Source of the DNA: a bacterium
GTDB lineage: Bacteria > Patescibacteriota > JABMPQ01 > JAQVVF01
Assembly: GCA_030611905.1 (NCBI GenBank)
Contig: JAUWOX010000013.1
Span: 1-14,035, forward strand
Direction: 5' to 3'
DNA length: 14,035 bases
How positions within the stretch are numbered: position 1 is the stretch's first letter; every line of letters begins with the position of its first letter. The notes below the pieces were generated by a model. That model ran no database searches and was not told where the DNA came from. It worked only from the letters and a program-made list of their open reading frames with translations. Positions 1-8,215 of the stretch are shown in pieces. The position numbers and the translations under genes were made by a program.

Positions 1-536
1 GATTTGTCTTCTTTGCCTTTTGACAGCACTTTGGCTTGTCGAGAAATTTGGGCAGCGATCTTGGCATGAGGTAGGCCAGATCCAGAAAAGATAGGGAGTT
101 TTTGGCCGCGAACCAAAGGGTTCATACCATCAATTGTTGAAATACCAGTTTGAATAAAGTCATCTGGATAATCACGAGCATAAGGATTAATTGGCGCACC
201 ATTAATATCCAGCTTTTTTTCTGGAATTATTTCCGGTCCTTTGTCTTTTGGTTGGCCAGCACCATCAAAAATTCTCCCAAGTAAATCTGGGGAAACTCCG
301 ATCTCCATTGTTCTGCCAAGAAAAACAGCGCTTGATTCATCCAAATCAACGCCGCGGCTATCCTCAAATAATTGGACAACAGCTTTGTCATCTGAAATTT
401 CAAGAACACGGCCACGCCTAATTGATCCATCTTGGACTTTGATGTCAACTAACTCTTCATATTTGACACCCTTAACACCTTCGACAGTCAAAAGCGGACC
501 GGCTAATTCTTCTAAATTTTTATATTCTTGTCGCAT
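1..536 (-). CDS. atpB: V/A-type ATPase subunit B, C-terminally cut by the window edge
   Basis: Non-catalytic subunit of the A3B3 head of the rotary ATPase. 178 residues are visible from the ATG at 536-534; the rest (normally about 460 in total) lies beyond the left edge. The N-terminal beta-barrel domain covers about residues 10-75. The family block [14 protein letters not shown] is at 85-98 and [15 protein letters not shown] at 117-131. Next come [20 protein letters not shown] (132-151) and a degenerate P-loop, SGSGLPHA (151-158). The missing GKT is the mark of the non-catalytic B subunit and separates it from A. It is last of the visible ATPase genes, 28 nt downstream of A. That gap holds two copies of ATTGTTA and no Shine-Dalgarno sequence. 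Subunit D should follow outside the window. Identification is certain. Confidence 0.97.
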   Translation of the reverse strand, partial: MRQEYKNLEELAGPLLTVEGVKGVKYEELVDIKVQDGSIRRGRVLEISDDKAVVQLFEDSRGVDLDESSAVFLGRTMEIGVSPDLLGRIFDGAGQPKDKGPEIIPEKKLDINGAPINPYARDYPDDFIQTGISTIDGMNPLVRGQKLPIFSGSGLPHAKIAAQISRQAKVLSKGKEDK

Positions 537-564
537 AATTATATTGTTAAATTGTTATATTAAA

Positions 565-2316
565 TTATTCTTCTGTCTTTAGCAACTGGACAGTTTTAAT
601 AATCTTACCAATCAAGTCCTCTATCTTATTTAATTCTTTATCGTTCAATAATTTGGTGCGAGAAATTTCGGTTTTCAAATCTTCTAGAGCATTGAGTTGT
701 TCAATCTTGACTCCGCGCTTGACAGCGGCTAGACCTTCATGATACATAGTCAAGATAGCTTTGAGCATCAAATATTGGTGTTTAATCGAAGTGTAAGCAT
801 CAACATCATCAAAAGCATTTTGCTGCAGAAAATCTTCTCGAATTGATTTGGCTGATTCGAGCAGCCATTGTTCTTGCGAAGATAAAGCATCCAAACCGAC
901 CAAACGGACAATCTCTTGCAAGGCAGCTTCTTCCTGTAATATTTTCATGGATTCTTCACGATTCTTTGGCCAATCTTCGTTGGTTTGCTTGATCATGAAA
1001 TTTTGAGTGTCTTCAAGATATAGAGAATAACTAGTCAGCCAATTAATAGCTGGGTAATGACGACGATAAGCTAGAGATGAATCTAGTCCCCAGAAAACTT
1101 TTACAACGCGTAGAGTATTTTGAGTAACTGGCTCAGAAAGATCACCACCTGGAGGCGAAACAGCACCAACCACTGATACAGAACCTTCTCTTTCGTCAGA
1201 ACCCAAGCAAGAAGCCTTGCCAGCTCTTTCATAAAAAGCAGCGGTTCGAGAGCCAAGATAAGCAGGATAGCCTTCTTCGCCTGGCATTTCTCCCAAACGG
1301 CCGGAAATTTCACGCAAGGCTTCTGCCCAACGAGAAGTTGAATCTGCCATAAGGGCAACTTTGTAGCCCATATCACGATAATATTCTGCTAAAGTAATGC
1401 CAGTGTAAACTGATGCTTCACGAGCTGCCACAGGCATATTTGAAGTATTGGCGATGAGAACTGTCCTCTTCATCAACGGCTCACCTGAATGAGGATCTTT
1501 TAATTCTGGAAATTCTGTTAACACGTCAGTCATTTCATTGCCGCGCTCGCCACAACCGATAAAGATGATAATATCAGCATCAGACCACTTGGCCAATTGA
1601 TGCTGGACAACTGTTTTGCCAGATCCAAATGGACCAGGCACGCAAGCAGTTCCTCCCTTGGTAATTGGAAAAAATGTATCAATAACGCGCTGGCCAGTAA
1701 TTAATGTTTCTTTTGGCTGCAGCTTTTCTTTGACTGGACGAGGTTGTCGAATAGGCCAAATTTGAAGCATTTTGATTTCTTTGCCACCTACTTTGGTAAC
1801 TGGTTCTTCAACAGTAAATTCCCCGCTTTTGATTTCTTCAACTATGCCAGACATTTTAGGTGGAATCATTATCTTGTGCTTGATAAGAGTTGTTTCCTGC
1901 ACTTCGCCAATCACATCTCCTGCCTTAACTTCGGCTCCTTGCTCAACAGTTGCTTGGAATTTCCATTTCTTTTCACGAGAAAGACCGGGCACATTAATAC
2001 CGCGAGTAATATAGGCTCCGGCTTCTTTCTCTAGACCAGCTAATGGTCTTTGAATTCCATCATAAAAATTAGTGAGAAGTCCAGGGCCTAATTCAACAGA
2101 TAAAGGCTGGCCAGTCAGATAAACCGGTTCTCCTGGACCAATGCCAGAAGTTTCTTCATAAACCTGGATTGAAGCGGTATCTCCTTTGAGTTCAATAATT
2201 TCTCCAGTTAATTTTTTGTCAGATACTTTAACAACCTCAAACATTTTGGCGCCAGTTAATCCTTTGGCAACTACTACTGGGCCAGAAACTTTTGAAATTA
2301 CGCCTTGCTTTTCCAT
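565..2316 (-). CDS. atpA: V/A-type ATPase catalytic subunit A
   Basis: Catalytic subunit that hydrolyses or makes ATP at the A/B interfaces. Its 583 residues match the family's usual length (about 580-600). An N-terminal barrel (about 1-75, starting [15 protein letters not shown]) is followed by the non-homologous insertion typical of A subunits (about 115-190). The nucleotide-binding domain has Walker A GPFGSGKT at 228-235, the catalytic-Glu motif GERGNE at 256-261, and the Walker B region [16 protein letters not shown] at 321-336. [19 protein letters not shown] follows at 339-357 and SPPGGD at 387-392. All catalytic residues appear intact, so the enzyme should be active. The start ATG lies right after a 7-nt tandem repeat block (2317-2351). 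A four-helix-bundle gene separates it from F upstream, which is not the usual arrangement. Confidence 0.98.
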   Translation of the reverse strand: MEKQGVISKVSGPVVVAKGLTGAKMFEVVKVSDKKLTGEIIELKGDTASIQVYEETSGIGPGEPVYLTGQPLSVELGPGLLTNFYDGIQRPLAGLEKEAGAYITRGINVPGLSREKKWKFQATVEQGAEVKAGDVIGEVQETTLIKHKIMIPPKMSGIVEEIKSGEFTVEEPVTKVGGKEIKMLQIWPIRQPRPVKEKLQPKETLITGQRVIDTFFPITKGGTACVPGPFGSGKTVVQHQLAKWSDADIIIFIGCGERGNEMTDVLTEFPELKDPHSGEPLMKRTVLIANTSNMPVAAREASVYTGITLAEYYRDMGYKVALMADSTSRWAEALREISGRLGEMPGEEGYPAYLGSRTAAFYERAGKASCLGSDEREGSVSVVGAVSPPGGDLSEPVTQNTLRVVKVFWGLDSSLAYRRHYPAINWLTSYSLYLEDTQNFMIKQTNEDWPKNREESMKILQEEAALQEIVRLVGLDALSSQEQWLLESAKSIREDFLQQNAFDDVDAYTSIKHQYLMLKAILTMYHEGLAAVKRGVKIEQLNALEDLKTEISRTKLLNDKELNKIEDLIGKIIKTVQLLKTEE

Positions 2317-2351
2317 AGATTTAAGTTATAAGTTATAAGTTATAAGATTTG
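2317..2351. repeat. Heptanucleotide tandem repeat, five units
   Basis: Five 7-nt units in phase on the plus strand: AGATTTA, AGTTATA three times, AGATTTG. They fill the gap between atpA and the four-helix-bundle gene. The same units occur in other gaps of the operon. Confidence 0.85.
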
Positions 2352-2353
2352 CG

Positions 2354-2716
2354 CTACTTTCTTTTTTTGGCCTTTAGTGATTTGCTGAGACCGAATAGCA
2401 TTTTTGAACATTCTTCATTTTCATCTATAAGGTAATCAAGTTTTTTCCTGATTAAATATTTTCTCATAAAAGCTATTCTCAAATGATGTTTAGTTTCACG
2501 AATTTCTCCTTGGGCGCGATTAATGCATTCCGTATAAATATTGGTATGTGGATTTCCAAACCCTTCGGCTAAATTGGCCGGCGCAGAATTAGAAGAACGC
2601 CTTAACTGTGATCCTAATTCATACATTTCATGTTTTGGAAAAGTTATTGTTAGCTGATAAATTTCTTGGGTCAATTTAAATAATTTACGATATACTTTTA
2701 AATCTTCAACTCTCAT
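2354..2716 (-). CDS. Four-helix-bundle protein (S23 / 23S intervening-sequence family)
   Basis: 120-residue, mostly helical protein of the four-helix-bundle family first described from open reading frames in intervening sequences of 23S rRNA genes and common in CPR genomes. The family block is clear: ELGSQLRRSSNSAPANLAEG (33-52) followed by FGN, preceded by DLKVYRKLFKLTQEIY near the N-terminus. The C-terminus is very basic (KSLKAKKRK). The molecular role of the family is not known; nucleic-acid binding has been suggested. It is not part of any known ATPase. Here it sits inside the ATPase operon, in the same direction, between F and A. Similar heptanucleotide-repeat DNA lies on both sides (2317-2351 and 2723-2823). 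This suggests a later insertion that left the operon readable. Confidence 0.93.
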   Translation of the reverse strand: MRVEDLKVYRKLFKLTQEIYQLTITFPKHEMYELGSQLRRSSNSAPANLAEGFGNPHTNIYTECINRAQGEIRETKHHLRIAFMRKYLIRKKLDYLIDENEECSKMLFGLSKSLKAKKRK

Positions 2717-2722
2717 TATTCT

Positions 2723-2823
2723 AGATTTAGGTTAACAGATTAAAGATTAAATGAAGATTAAAGTTATAAGTTTTAAGATTTAAAATTCGCGTACTTAAAT
2801 CTTGCAACTTACAACTTAAATCT
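2723..2823. repeat. Heptanucleotide repeats forming a long inverted repeat
   Basis: 7-nt units run along the plus strand: AGATTTA at 2723, AGATTAA at 2737 and 2744, then AGATTAA, AGTTATA, AGTTTTA, AGATTTA at 2755-2782. The same unit types run inverted at 2823-2796 (AGATTTA, AGTTGTA, AGTTGCA, AGATTTA). The two arms (2755-2783 and 2795-2823) can pair over about 29 nt with few mismatches around an 11-nt loop. The outer arm contains the atpF stop codon. No T-run follows on the transcribed strand, so it is not a standard terminator. Confidence 0.85.
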
Positions 2824-3142
2824 ATTTGGATAATATATCAGAGCCGACTGCTTGCTCAACAATACGACTAATATTTTTCAATCCTTCGCCTGTAGAGCCT
2901 TGATTAGATGGTACTGAAATAATGGCTGGCAAGGCTTGTCCTTCAAATTTATCTAATCCCTTTTTCAATTTCGGAGTCCAGTCTTCAGTAATAAATATAA
3001 TTCCATAATCATTAGCTTTCTTAATTTTTTTAAGAGCCTCTAAGCCCTGCTCGGTATTTTGAATAGCAAAAGTCTTAACACCGAGTGCTTTGAAACCAAG
3101 AATTGAATCGTTATTTCCTATTATAGCTATTTTGTAGTCCAT
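2822..3142 (-). CDS. atpF: V/A-type ATPase subunit F
   Basis: Central-stalk subunit that, with D, forms the rotor shaft linking the A3B3 head to the membrane ring. Its 106 residues match the usual length (about 100-110). The Rossmann-like fold begins MDYKIAIIGNNDSILGFKAL, with the typical GFKALGV (residues 16-22). A second strand, YGIIFITEDW, is followed by LPAIISVPSNQGSTGEGLKN and the C-terminal helix IVEQAVGSDI. The gene starts 12 nt after the stop of C, so the two are probably translationally coupled. Its TAG stop (2822-2824) falls in the outer arm of a long imperfect inverted repeat (2755-2823). Confidence 0.94.
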   Translation of the reverse strand: MDYKIAIIGNNDSILGFKALGVKTFAIQNTEQGLEALKKIKKANDYGIIFITEDWTPKLKKGLDKFEGQALPAIISVPSNQGSTGEGLKNISRIVEQAVGSDILSK

Positions 3143-3154
3143 TTTGCTTGGCGA

Positions 3155-4129
3155 TTAACTTTTGTAAATTTCTCGTACTCTAGTTTTGATTTTTTCAGCT
3201 GGAACTTTGTTCATCTTGCCAGTCATAATTAGTCTGACATTTCGGATTGCGTTTCTCTTGCCGTAGAAATAAGCAACAATTAATTCTGGTCCAGCTGCGA
3301 TGAATATTGCTTTTTTGACAAATTCTAATTCTGCGTCTTCGAGATTCTTTTCGAATTTTGATAAATCTTTATCATTAATAAATTCTTCAACTGGTTTTTC
3401 TAGAGCTCCGTGCCATGAAATGCTACGCAAGGCTTCATCTAAATCTTGTTCATAAGCTGATAAATATTTGCTTGGTAAAAAGTCTTTGACAAAAGAAACA
3501 TCTTTGTTTAATAATTTGGCACGGACAAAAAATTTAAGAGTATTGGATTTATGCTGCAGAGAAAAAAGTTTTTTAATATAATCATTATTCAAATTTTTGG
3601 CAGCTTGGCTGGCAGTTTGAAAATAAACTTCATCAAAATAAGTATCAATATAATAAGGATCCTTTTCTTTGTCAGCTAGATCTTCTTTGGCTTGATCAAT
3701 TATTGTTTTTAGTAACTTTGGAATGGAAACAGATGCGTCCTCGTCAATAATATATTTGTATAAATTCTCAGCCGTTCCGATGCCTAAGTCTTCTTGTAAT
3801 TTGGAAAGGTCTTGGCCAAGAAATTTAGCTTTGAAAAGAAGTTTAATATTGCGAATATCATTTTTGACAAATAAGAAATTGCGCAAATCTTCGTTGTCCC
3901 CAATTAGATTTAATAACAAATCTTTGGCTTGTTGCAAGTCTTCATCAAGTGCCTTTCTAAATTGTTCTGGCTGGACGTCAGTTAAGTTATCCGCGTAATC
4001 AGTATCATAGAATACCCTGAAAGCTGTTTCTAAGTCTGGCGCATCGACCATTCTCTCTACATCATTTTGAGATAGAAGTCTGGCTTCGAGACTACGGATA
4101 ACTCCAGCGGCGTATTGGTAGTTGGACAT
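3155..4129 (-). CDS. atpC: V/A-type ATPase subunit C (AC39/d family)
   Basis: Funnel-shaped socket protein between the central stalk and the K ring, of the AC39 / V-ATPase d family. Its 324 residues are at the short end for the family (about 330-390). It is all-helical, with repeated family landmarks: YQYAAGVIRSLEARLLSQND at 4-23, LFVKNDIRNIKLLFKAKFLG around 106-125, and a second similar helix LKFFVRAKLLNKDVSF around 198-213. The end is AYFYGKRNAIRNVRLIMTGK (about 287-306), then VPAEKIKTRVREIY. The N-terminal sequence and the conserved E-C-F order fix the identity. The start ATG follows a 7-nt repeat block. No Shine-Dalgarno sequence is visible. Confidence 0.95.
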   Translation of the reverse strand: MSNYQYAAGVIRSLEARLLSQNDVERMVDAPDLETAFRVFYDTDYADNLTDVQPEQFRKALDEDLQQAKDLLLNLIGDNEDLRNFLFVKNDIRNIKLLFKAKFLGQDLSKLQEDLGIGTAENLYKYIIDEDASVSIPKLLKTIIDQAKEDLADKEKDPYYIDTYFDEVYFQTASQAAKNLNNDYIKKLFSLQHKSNTLKFFVRAKLLNKDVSFVKDFLPSKYLSAYEQDLDEALRSISWHGALEKPVEEFINDKDLSKFEKNLEDAELEFVKKAIFIAAGPELIVAYFYGKRNAIRNVRLIMTGKMNKVPAEKIKTRVREIYKS

Positions 4130-4134
4130 CGAAA

Positions 4135-4185
4135 AGATTTAAGTTATTAGATTTAAGTATATCGACGGCTTAAATTTTTCAACTT
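4135..4185. repeat. Heptanucleotide repeats with imperfect inverted arm
   Basis: AGATTTA, AGTTATT, AGATTTA in phase at 4135-4155. An inverted arm at 4169-4185 pairs through CTTAAAT and AACTT. The loop of 11 nt (4158-4168) has the same length as in the 2755-2823 element. The element lies in the gap between atpE and atpC. Confidence 0.75.
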
Positions 4186-4196
4186 ATGATTGGAAT

Positions 4197-4766
4197 CTAG
4201 TTTGAAAATAGAATTTGTGCAACTTGAGTTTCAGTCTGTTCTTTTAAGCTGCTGATTAGAGATTCAAGAGTGTTATCTATCGTTAAGCCTCCTGATTCAA
4301 AGACAAAACCACCCTTGGCATCTACTGTCTTACTGGCTAATTCATAAGGGCTGTTTGATTTACTTAAAGCTGTCTTGACTGCATCTTGATTTTCTTTGGC
4401 CGGAGCGATTGTACCTGTTTTTAATTTAGGTAAAGTCTTGAGAAGATTAGCTAACAATTTCTGATATTGATCCGAATCAAGCGAGGATAATTTATTTAGA
4501 CTTTCTCGATAGGCTTGGTCAATGACTGCTTTTTTGTTTTTCAGTAATCTATTGGTCAACAAAAATTTCAGCTGAAAATTAATCTGACTGATTTTTTTAT
4601 CAGCTTTTTGTTTGACTTCTTTGAGTAATTGCTCTTTTTTCTTTTCAAGTTTCTCAGTGTATCCTTTTTCCAGTTTTTTCAGTTCTTTTTCGTTTTCTTC
4701 ATTCAAGCCTTCTATTTCCTTATCAGTCTTTTTATTAATTGAATTAATAATGTCTGTTGCGGACAT
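4197..4766 (-). CDS. atpE: V/A-type ATPase subunit E (peripheral stalk)
   Basis: Peripheral-stalk subunit that pairs with H/G to hold the head against rotation. Its 189 residues match the usual length (about 185-205). The first 75 residues or so form a charged coiled coil rich in Lys and Glu. The C-terminal globular part follows, including ALSKSNSPYELASKTVDAKG and GGFVFESGGLTIDNTLESLI; this last block (a Gly-rich turn, then xxxNTLExLI) is the family signature. It lies between K and C, as expected for A/V operons. Sequence conservation is low, as is normal for this subunit, so the call rests on both the motif and the position. Confidence 0.92.
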   Translation of the reverse strand: MSATDIINSINKKTDKEIEGLNEENEKELKKLEKGYTEKLEKKKEQLLKEVKQKADKKISQINFQLKFLLTNRLLKNKKAVIDQAYRESLNKLSSLDSDQYQKLLANLLKTLPKLKTGTIAPAKENQDAVKTALSKSNSPYELASKTVDAKGGFVFESGGLTIDNTLESLISSLKEQTETQVAQILFSN

Positions 4767-4777
4767 AGTTTAGTGCT

Positions 4778-4845
4778 AGATTTAAGTTATCAGTTGTAAG
4801 ATTTAAGTATTTCTACTTTAATCTTAAATCTTTAACCTTAAATCT
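4778..4845. repeat. Heptanucleotide repeats as an inverted pair between atpK and atpE
   Basis: Four units in phase at 4778-4805 (AGATTTA, AGTTATC, AGTTGTA, AGATTTA). Four more run inverted at 4845-4818 (AGATTTA, AGGTTAA, AGATTTA, AGATTAA). AAGATTTAAG (4798-4807) has a perfect 10-nt inverted partner at 4823-4832. In the mRNA this would form a hairpin just after the K stop. Confidence 0.85.
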
Positions 4846-4848
4846 TAA

Positions 4849-5387
<539 letters not shown>

Positions 5388-5401
5388 TGCTGATAACGTA
5401 T

Positions 5402-5458
5402 CCGAATATCTGAAGTTACGAAGCAATCTAGTGAAGCAAGGCGGAATCAGATATTCGG
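5402..5458. repeat. Perfect 12-bp inverted repeat with 33-nt loop
   Basis: CCGAATATCTGA (5402-5413) and TCAGATATTCGG (5447-5458) are exact inverted copies. The loop holds GAAGCAA twice. The element fills the gap downstream of mazG's neighbour atpK, right before the mazG stop, and is richer in GC than its surroundings. There is no T-run, so it is not a typical terminator. It may be a small non-autonomous or REP-like repeat. Confidence 0.8.
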
Positions 5459-5483
5459 TGTTAGGCGATGTTATTTGCGGGTT

Positions 5484-5789
5484 CTATGCATCTTTCGTGC
5501 GAATATTTACACCATTTCTTTTTTGATACTCACGTTTTTTATTTTTCTTAACTTTTTTTAAGATTTCGTTCTCTAAATCAATTTTCAAAATTGCTGATAG
5601 TCCTAAAAGATAGATTGCTACATCTGCAAGTTCCTCTCCCAAGTCTGGCTTTTTTTTTCGATATGCTTCAAATGCTTCGGCAAGTTCGCCGTAAGTCAAA
5701 CTAAATTCAAAATTTACATCGGTTGTATTAAAGCCCTTTGCGATCTTATTATCGTAGATTTTCTTTTGTAGTTTTTTTAAGTCTATCAT
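5484..5789 (-). CDS. MazG-like nucleotide pyrophosphohydrolase
   Basis: Small all-alpha NTP pyrophosphohydrolase of the MazG superfamily (101 residues, a single-domain form), expected to split a (d)NTP to the monophosphate and pyrophosphate with Mg2+. The metal-binding pattern is present: E35-x2-E38 in TYGELAEAFEAY and E53-x2-D56 in GEELADVAIYLLG. The linker between the two is short. The C-terminus is basic. The exact substrate cannot be read from the sequence; house-cleaning of modified or non-canonical nucleotides is the usual role. The gene lies between ATPase subunits I and K in the same direction, where no such gene normally occurs. A 161-nt repeat-rich gap on its downstream side suggests insertion. 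Confidence 0.88.
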   Translation of the reverse strand: MIDLKKLQKKIYDNKIAKGFNTTDVNFEFSLTYGELAEAFEAYRKKKPDLGEELADVAIYLLGLSAILKIDLENEILKKVKKNKKREYQKRNGVNIRTKDA

Positions 5790-5839
5790 AGAAATTTTAA
5801 AAATAATTGATCGAGCAAATAATTTCGCCCAACTGATAA

Positions 5840-7801
5840 CTATTTACTATTAACTACTTTAACAAAATAAGCTTCCTTAGCAAAGGGTTTGAATTTGCGT
5901 CCTCCGCCCTGCATAAATTTGGGAAAGAATTCAACAAATTGAAGACGACCGGAATGAATATAGGCTCCCAGTACATTAATGGCGAGATTAAAAGTATGAC
6001 CGCCAACTAGAATTAATATGGCAACTAGCCAACCAATATAAGGTATCATATCTTTAAATAGGATAGCAACTAAATTTATGACCATGGCAATGATTCCAGT
6101 GGCTAAGCCAAGAGCTAGAAGACGAGAATAAGATAGTACATCTGAAAAATAACCAATTAAATCGTACAAACTATAAACGCCTTTGAAAAATTTAACAAAG
6201 ACATTTTTGGCATCACGACCTTGAGTTAGAACCAGGCCGATGACTCCTGCCCAAACCACATAAGGTCCAAAACTGTTCACTGCTTCGGAGAAAATGTTCA
6301 TCTTGGTAATGGCATAAAAAACTATGGCTAATAGAAAGAATATCCAGGTACCAGAATCTAAAATAGCGTCTTTGGCTTTGCCATGCTTGGTCAACCACCA
6401 TATATTAATAACTAGACCAGTTAGAATTTGGATGAAACCAAGGATCATTGTCATGATTAGAATCGGAATTGGGTTTTGACCAACATCTATTACTTCAACT
6501 TTTTGTAAAACATTGGCTATTGCTGGTGGCAGGCCACTGAAGTCTATTCCAAACCAACTGCCAAATAGAGCGCCAAAAATAAAGGTTGAAATTCCGCAAT
6601 AGAATAAAACGCGCAAAAGCTTGCTGTCTTCTCGAGGTATTTTTAGTATTTTCATTATCAGATAAGTGCCAAGCATCAGAACGAGACCATAACCTGCTTC
6701 AGAAAGAGCTAGTCCGAAAAAAATAATGAAGAAGGGAGTGAGAAATGGAGTTGGGTCTGGCTCATTGGGCTTGGGCGCGCCATAGATATCAGTGACTGCT
6801 TCGAAAGAAGTGAAAAATTTGTTATTTTTTAAAACTACAGGAGATTTAGATTTATCTTTTATTGGTAATTCTTCAATTGAATAATTTTTAGTAATTTTGC
6901 TTAATTGCTTTTCTAGATTGGCAACATTATTCTTTTCGATCCAAAAATTGAGTGAGAAAGTTTCTTTGGTGTACTGGCTTTTTTGCTTGGCTAGCTGTTC
7001 TTCCAGTTGCCAGGACAAGTAATCGGAAACTATTTGTAATTTTCTAAGATATTTACTGTATGACTTAATTTCTTTTTCTATTTCTTTTATGCTGTCTTGT
7101 TGCTTAGTGATTTGATCGTCCAGATGGGCAATGCCCTTTTCGGGCGCTAAATTCTCACAAGGCAGGCTTTCTTCAGACCAGTTTACCTTGCTTAAAACCT
7201 CGTTAATTTTTTGAGCAATGTCTTTTTGAAAAATTATCTGAAGATAAATGGCTGGGCCTTCGGTATTAATTTTTAGAAGGTCTGTTTTTTCAGATAGTTT
7301 TTTTATTTCGTCTAATAATTTTTGGTAGTTTTCTTCAGTAAGAGTTCCTATTCTGGAGCTAACAGTTTCGCTTGAGTCAAGCTTATCTGGCGCAATCTTG
7401 AGATTTTGCCAGGGAAGAAGTACTTGTTTTTCTTCTTCAAATTTCTTGATGTCATTTTGATCCTGATTCAGACTAGCCTCAAAATCACTTAAAGTGTTGA
7501 CAATTCTTTTGTAAGAAAAAGTTTTAACAACTTTTTTTAGTTGTTTTGGGGTAATTTCAATTTTCTTGTCAGTCAATTTGTCAACCAGGTTTTCTTTGAT
7601 CGTACTGTTTGCTTTTAAGAATTTGACGGCAAATTTTGTTTGTGCAAAATCGTATTCCAAAGAGGCTAAATCGCTTGAATCTAATTCCTTTGGAGAAACA
7701 AGGATTTCAGTTGTTCCGAGATTATGCAAAAGCTTCAAAATTTTATTTTGATGTTTTTGGAGGGCTATTAGGCGGAGTTTTTTAATTGGACTTACTGCCA
7801 T
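5840..7801 (-). CDS. atpI: V/A-type ATPase subunit I (membrane stator, a-type)
   Basis: Stator subunit that forms the ion half-channels next to the K ring. Its 653 residues match the usual length. The first 345 or so are cytosolic, with long coiled-coil arms (about 105-125 and 225-300) that meet the E/H stalks. The membrane part starts at DPTPFLTPFF (349-358) and has about seven or eight helices. SEAGYG at 367-372 is the usual S/GDAGYG block with Glu for Asp. R560 in FSDVLSYSRLLALGLA and R619 in YIHSGRLQFVEFF match the two conserved arginines that face the ring glutamate in this family. It is second in the operon after H. Confidence 0.97.
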   Translation of the reverse strand: MAVSPIKKLRLIALQKHQNKILKLLHNLGTTEILVSPKELDSSDLASLEYDFAQTKFAVKFLKANSTIKENLVDKLTDKKIEITPKQLKKVVKTFSYKRIVNTLSDFEASLNQDQNDIKKFEEEKQVLLPWQNLKIAPDKLDSSETVSSRIGTLTEENYQKLLDEIKKLSEKTDLLKINTEGPAIYLQIIFQKDIAQKINEVLSKVNWSEESLPCENLAPEKGIAHLDDQITKQQDSIKEIEKEIKSYSKYLRKLQIVSDYLSWQLEEQLAKQKSQYTKETFSLNFWIEKNNVANLEKQLSKITKNYSIEELPIKDKSKSPVVLKNNKFFTSFEAVTDIYGAPKPNEPDPTPFLTPFFIIFFGLALSEAGYGLVLMLGTYLIMKILKIPREDSKLLRVLFYCGISTFIFGALFGSWFGIDFSGLPPAIANVLQKVEVIDVGQNPIPILIMTMILGFIQILTGLVINIWWLTKHGKAKDAILDSGTWIFFLLAIVFYAITKMNIFSEAVNSFGPYVVWAGVIGLVLTQGRDAKNVFVKFFKGVYSLYDLIGYFSDVLSYSRLLALGLATGIIAMVINLVAILFKDMIPYIGWLVAILILVGGHTFNLAINVLGAYIHSGRLQFVEFFPKFMQGGGRKFKPFAKEAYFVKVVNSK

Positions 7802-7805
7802 AATT

Positions 7806-7834
7806 AGTTATCAGTTATTAGCAACCAACTAATA
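7806..7834. repeat. Two heptanucleotide units and a short hairpin between atpH and atpI
   Basis: AGTTATC and AGTTATT in tandem at 7806-7819. TATTAG (7816-7821) can pair with CTAATA (7829-7834). This is a short member of the repeat type seen in the other gaps. Confidence 0.55.
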
Positions 7835-7835
7835 G

Positions 7836-8153
7836 TTATTCGCTATCTAAAGCTTCGTCAACTACTAACTTGACTGCTTGGTTGATTTTCCCTTGAGGAA
7901 TTTGAGTGGGCTCTTCAGCTTGAGCGAGCTTTTTTTGTCCTTTTTCTTTTATTTCCTGAATTTCTGACCTAGTTTTATTTAGGATTTTTTCAATGTCAGG
8001 CTGAATTGCTTCTTTAATGTTCTTTAGTTTCTTTTCTTGCTGTTCTTTAAATTCAGTAATTTTCTGCTGGTTGGCTTGCGTGGTTTGATTAATCGTTTCT
8101 TCTGATTCTGTTTCAGTTTTTTTGATTTGTTTTAAGGGATTATCTTGAGACAT
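7836..8153 (-). CDS. atpH: V/A-type ATPase subunit H/G (peripheral stalk, coiled coil)
   Basis: 105-residue, highly charged protein, almost all coiled coil (Gln-, Lys- and Glu-rich through residues 10-80), with a short C-terminal segment QAVKLVVDEALDSE. This matches the H (archaeal) or G (eukaryotic) peripheral-stalk subunit that pairs with E; the usual length is about 100-110. Sequence alone would not be decisive, because coiled coils look alike. Its place as the first gene before I is the standard operon start, which makes the call likely. It begins 62 nt after the bL25 stop. That gap is AT-rich, with a possible weak promoter at 8173-8178. Confidence 0.85.
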   Translation of the reverse strand: MSQDNPLKQIKKTETESEETINQTTQANQQKITEFKEQQEKKLKNIKEAIQPDIEKILNKTRSEIQEIKEKGQKKLAQAEEPTQIPQGKINQAVKLVVDEALDSE

Positions 8154-8172
8154 TTTAGTTTTTATTAATTTA

Positions 8173-8178
8173 ATTATA
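8173..8178 (-). promoter_or_regulatory. Possible -10 of the ATPase operon
   Basis: TATAAT on the minus strand, 19 nt before the atpH ATG. No good -35 is found at 16-18 nt spacing. A second TATAAT lies at 8210-8205, also without a clear -35. The operon may instead, or also, be read from the rplY promoter. Confidence 0.3.
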
Positions 8179-8215
8179 AATCAGCAAAAATATTGTTTCG
8201 TTGTATTATAATAAT

